64,000 nt of DNA from Gigaspora margarita (taxonomy: Eukaryota > Glomeromycota > Glomeromycetes > Diversisporales > Gigasporaceae): NCBI GenBank assembly GCA_009809945.1, contig WTPW01000199.1, positions 253,620 through 317,619 of the forward strand. The letters are read 5' to 3'. Below, in pieces: positions 1-12,796 of this stretch; the first letter of the stretch is position 1, and each line of letters starts with the position of its first letter. A model generated the notes under the pieces. The model searched no databases. It was not told the DNA's origin and worked only from the letters and a program-made list of their open reading frames with translations. Made by a program: the position numbers and the translations under genes.

Positions 1-3000
1 GTTATGTTGCAGGTGTTATATTAAAAAGGCTATAATGCCTGTAACATTTTGGTGCCTTCTGGCAGAATATATTAAAAATAATTGAAAATTATTAAAAACA
101 GTTAGAAATTATTTTTTAACATAGTATTCTTCTTTAGAAGTAGAATATCAAAAGAATATTATTTTGAAAAAGAGGCAAAATAAAGGATTCTCAAATCAAA
201 AGCAGCAACAACAAGAGAAACAACAACATTACCAACAATGAAATAGAATAGTGAAGTTTATTCAGATCTTTTAACAGAAAACAGCAATTATTTTTACTTG
301 AAATATGAACTCTTATAATTGAACTTTGCAGCTTAATAGCTAAACATCTTGTTTAAGTAAATTAATCCTTTTTTTAATTTCTTGAAAATTATTACTTGAA
401 CTCTTCTTTTTGGGATAACTGGTTTTGAAATTATTCTAAATTAGAATAATAATAGACATTTTATTTTTATCTTCTATAGATTTAGTAGTTTATTTTAGAT
501 ATAGAATTTTTGAAAACAAATTATTTTTGGATCCATCTCTGGTTAAGCTAAGGAAAAGGCTTAGAATATTATATTATGTTTGTTAAAAAGAGAGTCAATT
601 CTAACTGAATTAAGGCAGGAAATGCTCAAATAAATTACTATAGTGACCCAATTTTTTTATTTATTTAATTTTAACTTTATTTATTATTCTTACATTAATT
701 AAATCTAATACATTTCCCTGATCTGATTCTACTTACAATCAAAAAACCTACTCCTTCAAAACCTCCTAACTATTCAACCCCAAATCCTACCTATAATTTC
801 TGATTTCTCCTTAACCATAAGACCAATTCCTTCAAAAGACCTTCATTTTTTACCCAATTCCTAAATCACAAATCTAATCTTAAAACTCATTAACTAACAA
901 TCTCAAAATCCATCTTTAAAAATCTGAATTTTACTCTAATCCTTTTTTTTAATAACATACCAGATTCTGATTTTACTTGAATTTTGAAACTACTGCATCC
1001 CAGATTTGAAAAATTTGAAATTCAGCAAGATTTTGAAACCTCGATACCAAATCTAAATACCCACAGTTCAGACTTGCCAAAATCCTAATTCTATACCCTT
1101 GATTTAGAAAATTAACTCGTCCAAAATTTTACTTTCTAAAGATCCCATCTTCCAATCTATTTGCCAATTACTATTTTTTAGCAAGAATAGTTATAGTGTT
1201 ATGCTTTATACACTTTATTGTATTGACAACTTATAGTTATCAATTAACAACTGTGAAATTGGTAGAAATGTCAACTGAAACTAGATTAACTTTGTAGTTA
1301 TAATTTATAATGACTTGCACAAAAATGTGCTGAATCCTAACTGGTACTTTGTATATAGCATGATAAAAATTATATAAAATCTGATACTAAAACTTAAATA
1401 AAATAAATATAAAATCTATTTATCAAATGAGGCCATTTATTCATTTCTAATTATTTTTCATATTTTGCAGAAATTGGAATAAAAGAAATGAGCATTTGAC
1501 TAGAAATGATAGCAGAAATAATTTTTAGTTGAAGACAAATAATTCATATTTAAAAAATTAAATTAAATTTTGAGTCCTTTTCTTTGGCAAAATTCATTAT
1601 TATTCAAGTGAAAGTATTTATTTATTCTAATTATTTTTCATATCTTGTCAAAGACAAAAAGTATATAAATAAATATAAACATAAAAAACTTTTTACTTTG
1701 ATTTCATTTATCATAATTCTTTATACATTCTTGACAGAGATTAATAATATTTTGGTTGCTTGGAATCCTAACCTGAGACCCATTTTTAACTAGTTGACAA
1801 AATATTTAATTTTTTTAATAGCAGCATCTGCTCAAGTAATATTTTTTTTATAACAGTCTAATTTATATTCAATTCCTTTTTTACATTACTTGTTAAGGAT
1901 AAATAGTATTCAATTATATCATCAGTAGTATGGATTACCACTTTCTAAACAAAAAGAATACATAATAACCACATCCTCATGATTCATTTGTTTTTGTTTT
2001 CCTGTACTAAAGATATAATATAAACATTAATTTATAATAATATAAAAATTTGTTAATAGCATATTATTTATACTAGCAAAAGCAGTTTGCAATAAATTAA
2101 ATTATTTAATTTTTTATGATCACTTTGGAATTGAAGCACTATGCAAGAACACTATGCTAACTTTATTAAATCTACTTACATTGGACATCTTCCCAAATTA
2201 TTTAATTTGGTTTGTAAGTCTAAAGGTTATGTTCTACTGCACAATACAGTATGCTGTCATTTCAAAAACCCTATAAAATTACAATATGCATAAATAAGCA
2301 AATTATATAAAAAAACATTGAATTAATATAATCTACCTATTCATGAAACAGTTTTCCTGATTTTATCATTAATTTCATAATGCACTAGCCCTTCACAGAT
2401 GCATTTTGGCAAAAGCTCACACCTCAGTACATCTAACAATCTACTTTTTATACCAGGTATTTGTAAACTAGAAAAAATCAAGCAAAATAATTGCATACTT
2501 TTGAAGCCAAATTACTTTATATAAAACAGCTTATTTTTTATATTTTTTATATTTTTATTTATAAAAATTTCAGCTACAGGTTTGTCTTAAAAAGCATTGT
2601 GTATTGAAACTAAGGTGACAGTTAAAATTTTCAAAAATATAAATTCATTGATTTGTATAATTTATAAAAATTATATGTTAAATTTTGATATAACAAATCA
2701 TGTAACTGGTATAGATTATCACACATATGAAAAAGTAATGCAATTCTTTACAACAACAAGTTATGTGCCTGTTAATACACTAAGAGTTTGTTTATTTTCT
2801 TTTTATATTTCAGTTAATTTAGTACTTTAGTATTGTTATTCTAAAATAATAATAGGTAATTTAATTTTTGATTCAGTTGTATTAAATGGATTTATGTCTA
2901 TTCTGTTTAGTATAATAATGAGAACTGCTTCTAATTTAATAATTTTTGTTAGAACTTTGGTTTATTTTAATTAGTTGGTTTTCTATTAATTTAGGGTTTC

Positions 3001-4440
3001 ATGGTATAAAAGAATTATGATTAAGAATATAAATAAGTTTTTTATATTTTAGTGTTCTTCAGTTTTGTTTTTTGGTTATTAAGTAATTTTTAAGGGTATC
3101 TTTTGGTAGTTAGAGTTATCAGAAAGATGAGTAAGGAGTTGAAATATGTTATAATATTTTATTGAAGGGGATAGGTCTGAGCCTAAAGATTGGAAGTGTT
3201 TGGTTATAAAATTAAAGAATTATTGTATTGTGCAGTATGTAGTAAATAATGAGCATATCAATCTGCTTAAACCCTTTTAATTTTAGCTTTGTTACTGATA
3301 TCCAATTGAACTTTGTATTTGGTTCTAGCATAGCAATTATCTTTGTTGCATTACTTGTAGTTGATTAAATAGTTCAAGTGAAGCATTCAAGTTTTGGTTT
3401 CATTATGTATTTATATAAACAGAATAAGATAGCTATTAATTGGTATATGGTCATTTTTCTGTATTTTAGTATAGTAAATTTCAAAGCTTTTGTCTTATTT
3501 TAGTTTATTCCATTTTTAATTTAATTTTTTTTCTTTTGTGATTGTGATGTGTTATATTGGCAATAGATAGTATGTTTATCTATTTATTTAAATCATAGTA
3601 GGAAGAACAAATTTGGGAAAATTAAAAAGGTAAATGTTTATATAGCATTGAAGTTTATTTCAAATAATTATATATATTTGTTGATTGGTAATTAGGATAA
3701 TGTCTATTATAATATGTTGTGAGAAATTTATTTTAAAAAACTTACATCCATTGTAAGAATATATAGTACATAAAGTTATGATAGTTTATATTGGCTTATT
3801 ATAATGCTTTTTAGAGTAGCTGTAAAAATTCTATTATGGAGCCTGTTATCTGTTCAGTATTTGTAATATAGTATGCAATTAATGTTAAATGCACATTAAG
3901 GGTAGAGAGTACTATTTTAAAATTATATATAATCTTAATGGTAAATTTTTTTATATTAAGTAAATAATTTTAATACTTAAGACAAGTTTGTAGAGCAGGT
4001 TTTCTAATTCAATGATAGTAAAATTATTAAAATTGGGTAAAACTCAGTGAAAAATATATTTTTTAAGATTGGAAATTAAAATTTAGTAATAAAACTAACT
4101 TATAAATTTATGTAAATTGACCAATCAGAATTAGCGATTTTGTGCAACCCAAAAAAATTTGGACTAATCCAGAAAAACTTTATGATATATACATCAATAT
4201 TTTTTAAAATATAATAATAGTTTAAAATTTTACCATAATAGATAAATTGTTTTATAAAAATTAATTGTAATTTAAAAAAAGTTTATTAGTAGCATATATC
4301 AGTTTTATATGAAATTTTCAAAATACTTTATAAAACTATGTAAAAATGGTCTATGTACCCTCTACCCTTAATATTTTGCAAATGCACATTTCCTCAAAAA
4401 TTTTCTATAAAATTCTGGCACACAATTATTCTATAAAGTA
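1..4440. other. AT-rich intergenic DNA, no gene recognised
   Basis: Strongly AT-rich sequence with stop codons in all frames. The longest open stretches (about 70 codons near 1584-1793 and 2597-2830) show low-complexity, Asn/Ile/Lys-rich composition and no motif I recognise. No long inverted repeat or splice-supported exon chain was found by eye. Confidence 0.5.
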
Positions 4441-6036
4441 TTATATAGTAATTAACTTACCTCAAAGATAATTATAATTATTATACCATGAGTTACTATA
4501 ATATAGAATTTTATTAATAAAATTCTATAAAATCTTATAATTCATAAATTTTACTAATTAATTTTAACTTATACACTAAGTAAACTTATTCAGCACCTAA
4601 AAATATATAAAATTGGAAGTTTTTTTATTTTTTTGAAATTTGGAATTTTTAAAAAAATATATTTGACAAACATAAAAATTAAAAGCAAAATAATAAAAAG
4701 TTCTCTAATTTGTTTAAAAATTTGGTAGAACATGCATTTCAATTCCTGAACATATTTACAGAGAATAAATGCATAATTTTGAATTGTTAATAAAAAAAGA
4801 CAAATTTAAGCATCTTTTTTCCAAATTTCAAGCAAAATAAAAAAAGTTTGATATATTTTTAGGTGCTGAACAAGTCCACTTAATGCATTAAATTAGAATT
4901 AATTGGAGAAATATTGTAAATCATAAGATTTTATAGAATTTATTAATAGAATCCATGAAATCTTATAATTTACAAATTTTTATTAATTAATTCTAACTTT
5001 ATGCACTACATAAACTTGTTCAGCACCTAAAAATACATCAAATCTGAAGAATTTTTTATTTTACTTGAAATTTGGAGAATAAATGCATTATTTTGGATTT
5101 TTGATCAAAAAAGCCAAATTTAAGTATGTTTTCTCCAAATTTCAATTACTATAAAATCTTGAAATAATAGGCATGGGCATTATTTCAAATCTTGGTCTGA
5201 ATTAAGCTTGATTTGGGTTAAAAATTATAATTTTATTCCTGTGCATTATTTTGAGTTTTTATGGTAAAATAAAAACAAAACTACCAATTTAATGTATATT
5301 TAGGTTCAAAACAAGTTTACTTAGTGCATTAAGTTATAAATAATTAGTAAAATTTTGTGAATCATAAGATTTTTTATATAATTTTATTAATAAAATTCTA
5401 TAAAATCTTATGATCCACAACATTTTAATAACTAATTCTAACTTGACGCACTAAGTAAACTTGTTTAGAACCTAAAAATGCATTTTGATCAAAAATTCAA
5501 AATTATGCATCTATTCTCCAAATTTAAGTAAAATAAAAAACTTCCAATTTGATGTATTTTTAGGTGCTGAACAAGTTTACTTAGTGCATAAAGTTAGAAT
5601 TAATTAGTGAAATATAGTGAATTTTAAGATTTAATAGAATTCTATTAAAAAATTCTTTAAAATCTTATTATTCACAATATTTCACTAATTAATTCTAATT
5701 TAATGCACTAATTAAACTTGTTCAGCACCTAAAAATATATTAATTAGCAAAATATTTATATTTACTTGAAATTTGGAGAAAAGTTGTTTAAATTTAACAA
5801 AAATCCAAAATTATGCATCTATTCTCCAAATTTCAAGATAAATAAAAAAATACTTCCAATTTGATTTTTTAGGTGCTGAACAAGTTTACTTAGTGCATAA
5901 AGTTAGAATTTACTAAATTTGTGAATTATAAGATTTTATAGAATTCTATTAATAAAATTCTATAAAATCCTATGATTTACAATATTTTATCAATTAATTC
6001 TAACTAATGCACTAAGTAAACTTGTTCAGTACCAAA
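4441..6036. repeat. array of ~170-bp near-palindromes
   Basis: Five spaced near-palindromes share one plan. A left arm starting AGGTGCTGAACAAGT runs into a centre rich in TTTTATTAATAAAA, and the right arm ends ACTTGTTCAGCACCT. Clear copies lie at about 4861-5030, 5301-5477, 5561-5728 and 5870-6034; the first (about 4480-4610) keeps mainly its right half. The spacers are themselves inverted relative to each other (TTTGGAGAATA against TATTCTCCAAA). No protein is encoded. It may be a satellite of foldback units or a palindromic transposon that amplified locally. Confidence 0.75.
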
Positions 6037-6460
6037 AATACATATAATATATTCAGACTCAGACTAGTCTGCATACTTTGGACCAGACCTGGACTGGATT
6101 CATTATTTAGTCTAAGTCTGTAAAACTAGTAAAATTTAGAGTCTGATCCCAGACCAGACCCAGACTGGACTAGAAGCAATAACAGTAAGTAAATTCTAAT
6201 TTATTATATTTTTTATTTTTACTTACAATATATCTATATATTATAATTATATATATATATATATATATATAAATTTTTAAAGGTTATATACTAATAATGC
6301 TTATTATTATTATTATAAAAATTTTAATTTCTTGTGACCTATAGCACACCTCCTACAATTAATTAATATTTGGGAAATTTCAAATTTTCAAAAAAGTTAA
6401 AGAACTTTAATTTCCAAAAACAAGTATCAAGCCAACCAAAATATATTCTAGTATCACACT

Positions 6461-6580
6461 TAGAGGTGCAGGCGAATCGTCCCAATGATATCCCAATGCA
6501 TTACGGCTTAAGCCGTAATTAGCTAAACTTATGCCATAACTAGTTACGGCAATCATTGGGATGATTCGCCTGAACCACTA
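6461..6580. mobile_element. 120-bp hAT-type MITE with 8-bp TSD
   Basis: The ends are 28-bp imperfect inverted repeats: TAGAGGTGCAGGCGAATC on the left and the complement of GATTCGCCTGAACCACTA on the right. The flanks carry a perfect 8-bp direct duplication, ATCACACT, at 6453-6460 and 6581-6588. An 8-bp duplication with a TAG-starting terminus is the hAT signature. The element is non-coding, so it must depend on a transposase from elsewhere. Confidence 0.88.
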
Positions 6581-6736
6581 ATCACACTATACACTGACAA
6601 TTATTTCTAAGTGCGAACTAATTTTAGGATCACTAATAATTTATTATTTAAGTTTATTTCTTTGATATAAATAAACATTTTATGCATCTTAATTGATTGG
6701 TTATAAAGATTTAACCTCTGATGTATTTCTGATATA

Positions 6737-6921
6737 CAGTCAACACTATTTATACCAAACCTCTAAATAACGAACTCTAGATATGCTGAACTAAAGTTTA
6801 GAATTTTATAATAGTTCAGTATAAAAAGAGTTATGGTTTCTTAAGAAAACATAGTAATTTTATATAGCGAACTCTTTTTAATAGCCAGAACCAACAGTTC
6901 GTTATAGAAAGAGTTGACTGT
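6737..6921. mobile_element. 185-bp pogo/Tigger-type MITE, TA target
   Basis: It begins CAGTCAACACTATTTATA and ends with the inverted counterpart of CAGTCAACTCTTTCTATA. Both sides are flanked by TA (6735-6736, 6922-6923). TA targets and a CAGTCAA-type terminus are typical of the pogo/Tigger branch of Tc1/mariner. A related terminus occurs at 52381-52561. Confidence 0.75.
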
Positions 6922-7435
6922 ATTTTGAATCATTGATTAAGTTACTTGAAAATACTCTTGTATAATGGAACAAACTTGGTAGATTAATTTTTTTGTAAGA
7001 TTTAACAATAGATATATGGTAGTATTTATACTTTCTTATTACTTTAATATTTCTAAATGCATAAAAATCCATAGTAAATAATATTTATTTGATCATTATA
7101 TTTTTTTAAAATATTGTTCATATTAATAATCTATATAATACATAATTTATTATTTTGTCAAATGATAATCTATTTTAATTTATTATTTCTTATTTCTGAA
7201 CATAATTCGAAATTATAAAGTCCCAATAGCAAATTTTCTCTAGAATTTACCCTTTGAAACACAACACATTTCTTATTGTATAGTCATCATTTAACAATGG
7301 TCTTGATACCTAGTAATTAAATTAATGACAAAAACCCACCAAATTTTTTGCTTTAAACAATCATATTGTAACGATTGCTTTTATTTTTATTTTTTTATGT
7401 TGTAAATATTTTTAAATCATGTATACAAATAACGT

Positions 7436-8245
7436 AATGGGCTTGGTGGCTTAGAATTAGAAAATCGCGAAGACGCGATTATTGTCACGAATACGCGACT
7501 GCTACAATCCCGCAAACATTCCGCCACTTGCACATACGTAAAATTTGTCGTAAGTTCGTTACAATCATCGCGAATACGTTATAAATTCCATGAATACGTG
7601 ACAGCTCTTAAAATGTATTTAAAGGACCTTCCAATTCAATAAAGCAAAGATAAGTTTGACATCCCCTTTTCAAAAATAATAAGCTTTCTGTCCAATTTAA
7701 TAAGTTTCATGTTCAATTTAAAAATGCAATAATAATAAAAGTAAAACCCTTATCTTTTGAATTCGACTTTAACCTTAATAAACCTTGCGAGACTCAATTC
7801 GACGGACTGAATTGACTTGTAACTTCGTATTGGATTATTATAACTCGAATTCTGTGTAATGAGTTTTGTTAATTCTTTTAAATTGTTCACGTGATTCTGA
7901 CCTTGTTTGAACTTCGTGTCAAAATTACCTTCGATTCCATCTGTCATCAACCCAAATCACCGCCGATACTGCTAATTATATCACCACATTGATATCAATG
8001 TTATCAGTACTACCCATCATCCAGTGTCACTTTATAACCCAGTATCATTTCGTTTAACACTCTGTTATTATATAAACTCTCCCTTTTATTGTTGCTTTAT
8101 TCCTTCATCCCGTAATCGGTTGGAGTTTCAATTGGCACTATTGTCTATATTGTTTTATTGCTCTCCCAATTCAACTATTACAATATTAACAAATTTTTAT
8201 ATAATTCTAATATCTTTTATTTTTTTAACTTATATTTCAAATTGA
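7436..8245 (+). repeat. LTR-like dispersed repeat, copy 1
   Basis: This stretch resembles 14560-15250 and 30245-31260 in the same order and orientation. Shared landmarks are a GC-richer head with repeated CGCGAATACG-like words, a TATA/polyadenylation-like stretch (AATAAAG near 7640), the block GAATTCGACTTTAACCTTAA near 7760, and ATTCGACGGACTGAATTG near 7797. The order resembles an LTR or TRIM (promoter-like, then AATAAA). I did not find an internal region or a second LTR, so these may be solo copies. Open frames inside it are not credible genes. Confidence 0.6.
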
Positions 8246-8288
8246 TAATAACTTAATAGGCAATTGATAAAATAAATAAGGAGTTTGC

Positions 8289-8638
8289 TATTTATCACCA
8301 CTGGTGATCATCACCGGTAATCAATTTGCCAATTAAAATTCAGGATCAGGTGTAACATGTAGATCAATTTTTGTGTAACAAAAACAAAGAATTTTTTAAA
8401 ATATTGCTAAAATTGCTTCTAACCTAAAATTTTGTCTATGAAACTACTTTTTTTTATGCAAAAAAAAAATTCCTTGCTAAATTTTACTATATACAAAGCC
8501 CTATTCTAATCTCTAACCTTTACCCTTACCCTAATATTAAAGAGATTTATTTTTATTTAATACAAACTGTTTGTTTTGTTTATTTTGTTTATGCATTGTA
8601 GATCATACCGGTGATGATCACCACAGGTAATATGTAGT
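8289..8638. repeat. MITE-like inverted repeat (~350 bp)
   Basis: The left end contains GGTGATCATCACCGGTA (about 8302-8318) and the right end contains TACCGGTGATGATCACC (about 8606-8622). These are inverted copies and extend to roughly 30 bp with mismatches. The interior is AT-rich and non-coding. No target duplication is certain. Confidence 0.55.
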
Positions 8639-8764
8639 AATTTTTAATAAATAAAACAAAAAATTATGAAAAATAAAAAATGAAATTTATAATTTATAAA
8701 TAATAATTTGATATAAAAAATATTGCTTAATGTTAGTGAACAAACTTTGAATACTAATTTTTTA

Positions 8765-11529
8765 TTATTTTTTCATATCATTCTTTAAACTTTCCTTTAA
8801 TAATCTTCTTAGAATTTTACCAGTAGCATTTTTTGGAATTCTATCAATAAACAATATACCACCTCTTAATCTTTTATATGGTAAAACCTTTTCATCTACA
8901 AAAGATTGAATTTCATCTGCCAAAGCTCGGGATTGCTTATACATATTTTTAATTGTGACATATGCTGTAGGAAGTTCAATTCCTTCTTTTTAAGAATAAT
9001 ATCCTATTACTGCTGCATCTGATACAGCAGCATGTGTAAGCAGAATTGATTCCAATTCAGAAGGTGCCACATGAAAACCCTGCGAATGTTAACTTTGTTA
9101 TTAATCAAATTATGAAATAATATGCAAAAATAATAATTATTATAATCATACTAGGCCTTTTATCATCTCTTTATTTCGATCAACAATAAAGTAGTTCCCT
9201 TCATAAAAAAAAAATTAATTATAATTATGTTTATATAAATTTTTATTATACACTTATGTGAGCGCCTAGCCATTTCATGCTGTTATTGGGTCAATTCTAA
9301 TATATGATACACAAACTTTGTTCACCTCATATCGGAAGTGAACAAAATTTGCGTATCGCGTTTAGAAATGACCCAATAAGATGCAAAAAATGGCTAGGTG
9401 CTTACGTCAAAAATACACAATAATGTAGCTATTGGGTCATGCTGTTAACGAAAATCGCTAATTTCTTCACAGGAGACACCGTGTTATGACGTGCCATTTG
9501 GTCACGTCATAAGCACAGTGTCCTAGTGAATAATCAGTTATCATCAACAACATGACCAATAACTGATAATAAGTCTTATCCAATAATAATTATATACCTT
9601 GTTCATCAACAGATACAATATCTCCTGTATTAAAAAATCCATCTTTGTCAATAACAGCATCTGTAGCTACTTTATTGTTAAGATAACTCTAATTAAAAGT
9701 ATGATATTTTTAATACAAGCGGCATAGCTACAGAATTCTGAGTATAGAATAGTTATACTACATACCTTCATAATATTTGGACCATAAATCCATAATTCTC
9801 CAGGCTCATTACATCCCAATTCTAAAAAATAAAATAATAAATTTTACTTGGACCTAAATTAAGAATAAATATACAGTATATAATTATAATTACCATGGCA
9901 ATCATCGGATAATATTTTAGCTTTTATATTTGGAATAAGGATTCCAACAGAACCTATTTAAAAATAGTTGCTTAATAGACCACTAATTGATATACAGTAA
10001 GCACACCATTTAATGGTATAATACCTGGAACTGTATTCTTCATTGTATCAGGAAATCTTGTTACTGGACCCGTTTCAGTAAGACCTTTATTATGCCACAT
10101 AAATAGTAAATAATAATTCACCATGGTGAAAGAAAAAAAAATTAATGTCCATAATAAGGCCATTCAGAATAAATATCAAGGGGTTATATTAGTTCAAACA
10201 ACTTAAAATTAAACTTGTTACCATAACCTTGCGAAATTGGTATTTTAAACATGTTATAAAATTTTCTTTCCGATTGATCACTTAACGGGGCTCCACCACA
10301 TATAATCTTATCTACACTTGATAAATCAAATTGTTGAGCTGATGAATTATTGACAAGATTAAGTATAATTGGTGGAGTAGTGTAAATACGGTTAATTTTA
10401 AATGTTTGAATTGATTCACAAATCGTTTCCACACTGAAGTTTGAATGTATGATTGCAGTAGCACCCTATAATTTTAATGCACAGATTTTAGTTAAAATTG
10501 ATAATGTAATAATCAAATAGTAACAAATAAATAATAACAAACAAGCATTAAGATCATATGAAGAATACTCGATCCCCAGCCGTTGCAAAGTTGCTATATT
10601 TTAAAGAAATAGCAAAAATTACCCTGTTACCTAAAACCTGAAAACACAAGGAAATTTTTTTAAATGACCTACTAAAACAGCCATGATTATACTGTGTGGT
10701 CCAAGATTACACTCCATAATATTTACTTGAGCTAATCTAGCTACCATGTTTGTGTGAGTAATTTTGATACCTTTACGCTTTCCGGTTGTTCCAGAACTGT
10801 AAAACAAATAAGCGGTCGTTGATTTTGCTTCTTCAGGAGTATAATAAATTGGTTCAATACCGTGATCATTGATTAAGACAGAACGATAAGGTTTATATCC
10901 TTTTATTTCTTTATCACCAAACAATAATACCCTGGATGCAGGAATTTTCGCATCGATTGAAGCTTCAATAGCAGCATCAAGAATTTCAGGATGCACAATC
11001 AGAACCGATGCACCTGAGTCGATTAATTGGTAAGATAATTTAGTTGTTTCATATATTGGATTAGCTGTCGTTACTTTGCCCCCTGAAGATGACAGTAAGT
11101 AAATTAGAATTTAAAAACATTAAAAAACTTTAATGATATTATTTATTAATGAAATAAAAATACCAGCTGCAATCGTTCCCAAGAGTACGATGGGATAATC
11201 AACCTTAACGAAATCATCAAAAGAATTACAGTATATCAAGTAAAAATGAAACAAACTTATTTAACAAAAAAAAACAAAAAAAAGTTGAATACTTGATTAG
11301 GTGAAAATATCGCCAAAACATCCCCACGTTTAAATTCTAGCTTATCTTGCAACCCTGCCGCAAACTTTTTCGTTTCGTGCTTAAATTCGCCAAAAGTGTA
11401 GCTCCTACCAGAAACCCCGTCCATGTAAATAACCTTTTCGTCTGGAATTTTGTTTGGATTACTAGTCACATATTGATAAATTCCGGCTTGAGGGATTTTT
11501 ATATCTGAACATTTAGATTTAAAGATCAT
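8765..11529 (-). CDS. 4-coumarate-CoA ligase-like acyl-CoA synthetase, with one in-frame stop
   Basis: A member of the AMP-dependent synthetase/ligase (ANL) family that would adenylate a carboxylic acid and pass it to CoA; the substrate is not readable. Exons (minus strand): 11529-11293, 11203-11164, 11082-10673, 10593-10543, 10465-10222, 10084-10025, 9953-9894, 9821-9776, 9688-9598, 9198-9152 and 9079-8765, all with GT-AG borders and matching phase. Visible motifs: YFSSGTTGKRKG-like P-loop (reads YSSGTTGKRKG), GGAPLS, QGYGLTETGP, GELWIYGP, TGDIV, VDRNKEMIKG, GFHVAPSELE and the C-terminal PKNATGKILRR with its catalytic lysine. Start: MIFKSK at 11529; an upstream ATG (11586) only adds a hydrophobic stretch. 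Oddities: codon 30 of the last exon is TAA (8990-8992), which removes the C-terminal subdomain; the usual PxxH-type segment after IIMAVL reads QLCNGWG; intron 9 is enlarged by two MITEs. Either a very young pseudogene or a sequence error. Confidence 0.8.
9254..9409. mobile_element. hairpin MITE in intron 9 of the ligase gene
   Basis: A long imperfect inverted repeat. The left arm contains AGCGCCTAGCCATTT and ATTGGGTCA; the right arm contains TGACCCAATA and AATGGCTAGGTGCTTACG. It sits inside the intron between exons 9688-9598 and 9198-9152, which is about 400 bp while sibling introns are roughly 70-110 bp. Borders are approximate. Confidence 0.7.
9426..9563. mobile_element. second hairpin MITE in the same intron
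   Basis: The left arm runs from GCTATTGGGTCATGCTGTT, the right arm ends AACAACATGACCAATAAC, and the centre holds TATGACGTG against CACGTCATA. It lies directly beside the MITE at 9254-9409. The two share the word ATTGGGTCA but differ elsewhere. Non-coding. Confidence 0.65.
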
Positions 11530-11704
11530 TTTTACCAGGAACAGAGTAATATTGAAGATTTCACATAGTGTCAGGTTATATTGCATCTTTTATACCAGTA
11601 ACGATCACGTTTCATGTGTAACATGTAATGTAGTTCCGTTCAACTTTTTCATCGTGGCTTATTCTGATTTCGCAAAATCCTTTTTAGTAGGATAATGAAT
11701 CTCA

Positions 11705-11705
11705 T

Positions 11706-11752
<47 letters not shown>
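11705..11752. repeat. (CTAT)n microsatellite
   Basis: About twelve uninterrupted copies of the tetranucleotide CTAT, lying upstream of the ligase gene start. Confidence 0.95.
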
Positions 11753-11753
<1 letters not shown>

Positions 11754-12202
11754 ATTATTTATAGCAGAGTTTTTGCGCTTTAACGTTTTTGATTGGCTGT
11801 AACCGAGAACTGTGGAAATTTTGGGTTTGTGCATTTTGACGTTTTACTAGCTATAATCGAAACTGTGGGAATTTTAAGGTTATGTGTTTAGGATATTTCT
11901 TTTTTAAATACGTCATATGATTACTTATTTATCTATTGTATGAGAATTTTTAACCAAACATCGCTTTAACAGGTTTTTGTCTCGATTAAAGTACATGACG
12001 ATCACTATAAAAAATGTCTTTTTTTATTATTGTCATTCTGAATTGCACGAACTAAAAATATATTATGAAACCCATTCAAGAAGGGGCTGTAAATGAGGAA
12101 AATTCTAATATCTTAATTGTATATCCGATGTCTATGAGCTTGCCAGAGTCGCCACCTCAAATTTCACTAGCAATCGACATCACGATCGCGATTGTCGCAG
12201 CA

Positions 12203-12562
12203 TATGGGGTCTTTGCCTTGAAAATAGGGTTCCGAGGTCCCCCAAACCAAAATTGAGATTTTTATTAAGCCTTAATTTATGAAGCTCAAAGTTCATTTCG
12301 TGCAAGTTTTATAACCGATTAACTTAATTAATATTAAAATGAGTTATGGAATTTGACGTTGAATATAATGAAAATGATCGACATAGCGGATAAATATTTT
12401 ACCATCAATTTTATCCAATAACAAAAAAGCTTTGCGAAGATCATTTCTAAAATTAGCGGAAAATCAAGTTTGGGTTGTTTTGGTTACACAATCTTTATTT
12501 ACGATTTACTCAAAAAAAATTTATAGTGTCGTAGGGTCATTTTCAAGGCAAAGACCCCATAT
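12203..12562. repeat. MITE-like element with 24-bp perfect inverted ends
   Basis: The left end ATATGGGGTCTTTGCCTTG (from about 12202) is perfectly complemented near 12530-12560 (CAAGGCAAAGACCCCATAT). Matching sequence outside (GTCGCAGCAT on the left, ATGCTGCGGCAAT on the right) suggests an even longer decayed palindrome. An open frame of 63 codons at 12065-12256 runs across the left border and is not considered a gene. Confidence 0.6.
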
Positions 12563-12699
12563 AATTGATTGATTAATTGATTAATTAGTTGATTGGATGC
12601 TGCGGCAATGACAATGCTCGTTAGCGAATTTTTGGGGTATGATTTGTAAATTAGTGTGACACGTGATGAATTTTGTGGTAATTATAATACAGTAATAGA

Positions 12700-12791
12700 A
12701 CAGGATGAAACCTGAGTTGCATTTTATTGTTTTTTATTATAATAAAAAGCGGATATGATGATCACTATTCACAACTCAGGTTTCATCCTGT
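12700..12791. mobile_element. 92-bp MITE with perfect 20-bp inverted ends
   Basis: ACAGGATGAAACCTGAGTTG at 12700-12719 is exactly complemented at 12772-12791. The centre is about 52 bp of AT-rich DNA. No target duplication is evident. Perfect arms suggest a young insertion. Confidence 0.75.
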
Positions 12792-12796
12792 CGTAT

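Noticed and set aside
7750-7950. 66-codon minus-strand frame
   Set aside because: It is the antisense of the conserved block of the LTR-like repeat and is broken in the other copies.
10443-10465. frameshift before the SVETI segment of the ligase
   Set aside because: A first reading suggested an insertion; re-reading the complement gives GATAIIHSNFSVETI in a single frame with a good acceptor, so no frameshift.
12065-12256. 63-codon plus-strand frame
   Set aside because: It crosses the border of an inverted-repeat element and has no recognisable domain or splice partner.
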